Assembly: GCF_000734965.1 (NCBI RefSeq) | Contig: NZ_JMTB01000085.1 | Coordinates: forward strand, 84,408 to 148,407 | DNA: 64,000 nucleotides | Source of the DNA: Trabulsiella guamensis ATCC 49490 | GTDB taxonomy: Bacteria > Pseudomonadota > Gammaproteobacteria > Enterobacterales > Enterobacteriaceae | Direction: 5' to 3' | In this document: piece by piece, positions 63,512-64,000 of the stretch | Position numbering within the stretch: position 1 is the first letter of the stretch | Layout of the letters: each line of letters opens with the position of its first letter | Position numbers and translations under genes: made by a program | Notes under the pieces: model-generated | Told to the model about the DNA's origin: nothing | Database searches by the model: none | What the model saw: the letters and a program-made list of their open reading frames with translations, nothing else

Positions 63512-64000
63512 ATGGATTTTCGCCGCCGGTCACGGGGACATCAGCATCTTTTACCCGCACTCTGTGTTTCAGCGGTATTTTCCGGCATTTCGTTCACTTC
63601 AGTCGCAGCACCCGGTGACGAACAGTTTATTCTGCAACAGCAGCGTCAGCAGGCACTGGAGCAGCAACTGACGCCACCGGTTCCTGATATTCGTTTATCC
63701 CCTTCGGAGCATTCCGCCGGGCGGCTCGTCTTTCCGGCGGAATCCCCCTGTTTTACTGTCCATGACGTCACGCTGACGGGGCACAATGACCTTCCCCGCT
63801 GGCTGCCGCTGCAACGCCTGGCAAATCAGGCTGTGGGACACTGTCTCGGGACGCAGGGCATCAATCTGCTGATGAGCACGCTTCAGAACCGGATGATTTC
63901 ACACGGCTGGACCACGTCCCGCGTGCTGGCCCCCGCGCAGGATTTAAAAAGCGGGCACCTGCAACTGACCGTGGTACCGGGCAAAATTCGCGACGTGGCG
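63512..64000 (+). CDS. TpsB/CdiB-type two-partner secretion transporter (5' part; continues off the right edge)
   Basis: 163 codons are visible. A signal sequence (HQHLLPALCVSAVFSGISFT SVAA) precedes an N-terminal helix and a POTRA domain (FPAESPCFTVHDVTLTGHND, GTQGINLLMSTLQNRMISHG, SGHLQLTVVPGKIRDV). This is the FhaC/ShlB/CdiB family, Omp85-type outer-membrane pores that export large TpsA proteins such as hemolysin, hemagglutinin or CdiA toxin. The partner TpsA gene should follow. AAGGAG lies ten bases before the ATG. Confidence 0.82.
   Translation, partial: MDFRRRSRGHQHLLPALCVSAVFSGISFTSVAAPGDEQFILQQQRQQALEQQLTPPVPDIRLSPSEHSAGRLVFPAESPCFTVHDVTLTGHNDLPRWLPLQRLANQAVGHCLGTQGINLLMSTLQNRMISHGWTTSRVLAPAQDLKSGHLQLTVVPGKIRDVA

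Noticed and set aside
1..64000. CRISPR array
   Set aside because: No regularly spaced direct repeats of 25-35 bp were seen on reading.

Overview
The window looks like a chromosome segment of an enteric gammaproteobacterium, most likely Citrobacter or a close relative. The evidence is close matches (from memory) to E. coli CadB/CadC, DmsABC and CbtA, a Klebsiella-type mhb gentisate cluster, and an AfuABC hexose-phosphate importer next to Uhp-like sensors. Species cannot be fixed from sequence reading alone.

Layout. 1-2513: start of cadB, the Pcad region and cadC (acid/lysine response). 2753-4130: a small periplasmic DUF1471 protein and an Old Yellow Enzyme. 4474-9519: an FNR-type promoter and a DMSO-reductase-like operon (dmsABC paralogue, TorD/DmsD chaperone, NapF-like ferredoxin). 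9701-10360: two small proteins. 10640-14036: an acid-sugar operon (LacI regulator, enolase-superfamily dehydratase, MFS carrier). 14477-16191: three lipoproteins (CsgG-like, DUF4810, DUF799). 16230-17814: small orphan genes. 17883-25677: a Uhp-like two-component system with UhpC-like sensor followed by afuABC. 25846-27333: a flavin-dependent tryptophan-halogenase-like gene. 27702-30439: a porin and an orphan AscF-like PTS permease.

31588-38676 appears to be one regulated catabolic system: a porin and periplasmic SGNH hydrolase diverge from a fumarase/adenylosuccinate-lyase-family enzyme, followed by an RpiR/SIS regulator, a DcuC-family carrier and a malic enzyme. Copies of GGGAA-N7-TTCCC lie in front of its three transcription units. 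This is the best candidate for an undescribed system here. 38730-42021 holds a LysR regulator and an AKR/SDR/SRPBCC operon. 42070-48089 is the complete 3-hydroxybenzoate/gentisate pathway (mhbM, I, H, D, T and divergent mhbR).

From about 48100 the DNA becomes accessory: a truncated asparaginase, an IS3-family transposase remnant, gene fragments and a two-gene unknown operon. At 51073-51095 lies a 23-bp copy of the 3' end of tRNA-Gly(CCC), read on the minus strand, which looks like an att site. To its right is a CP4-like genomic island: DUF4942, CbtA/CbeA toxin-antitoxin, DUF987, RadC-like, ArdB/KlcA-like antirestriction, DUF932, DUF905, secreted proteins, a YeeP/YfjP GTPase, an RHH protein, an inovirus Gp2-like protein, AlpA, zinc-ribbon proteins, DUF2913 and the start of a TpsB/CdiB-type transporter at the right edge. 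Several island genes carry an intrinsic terminator directly upstream of their own start codon.
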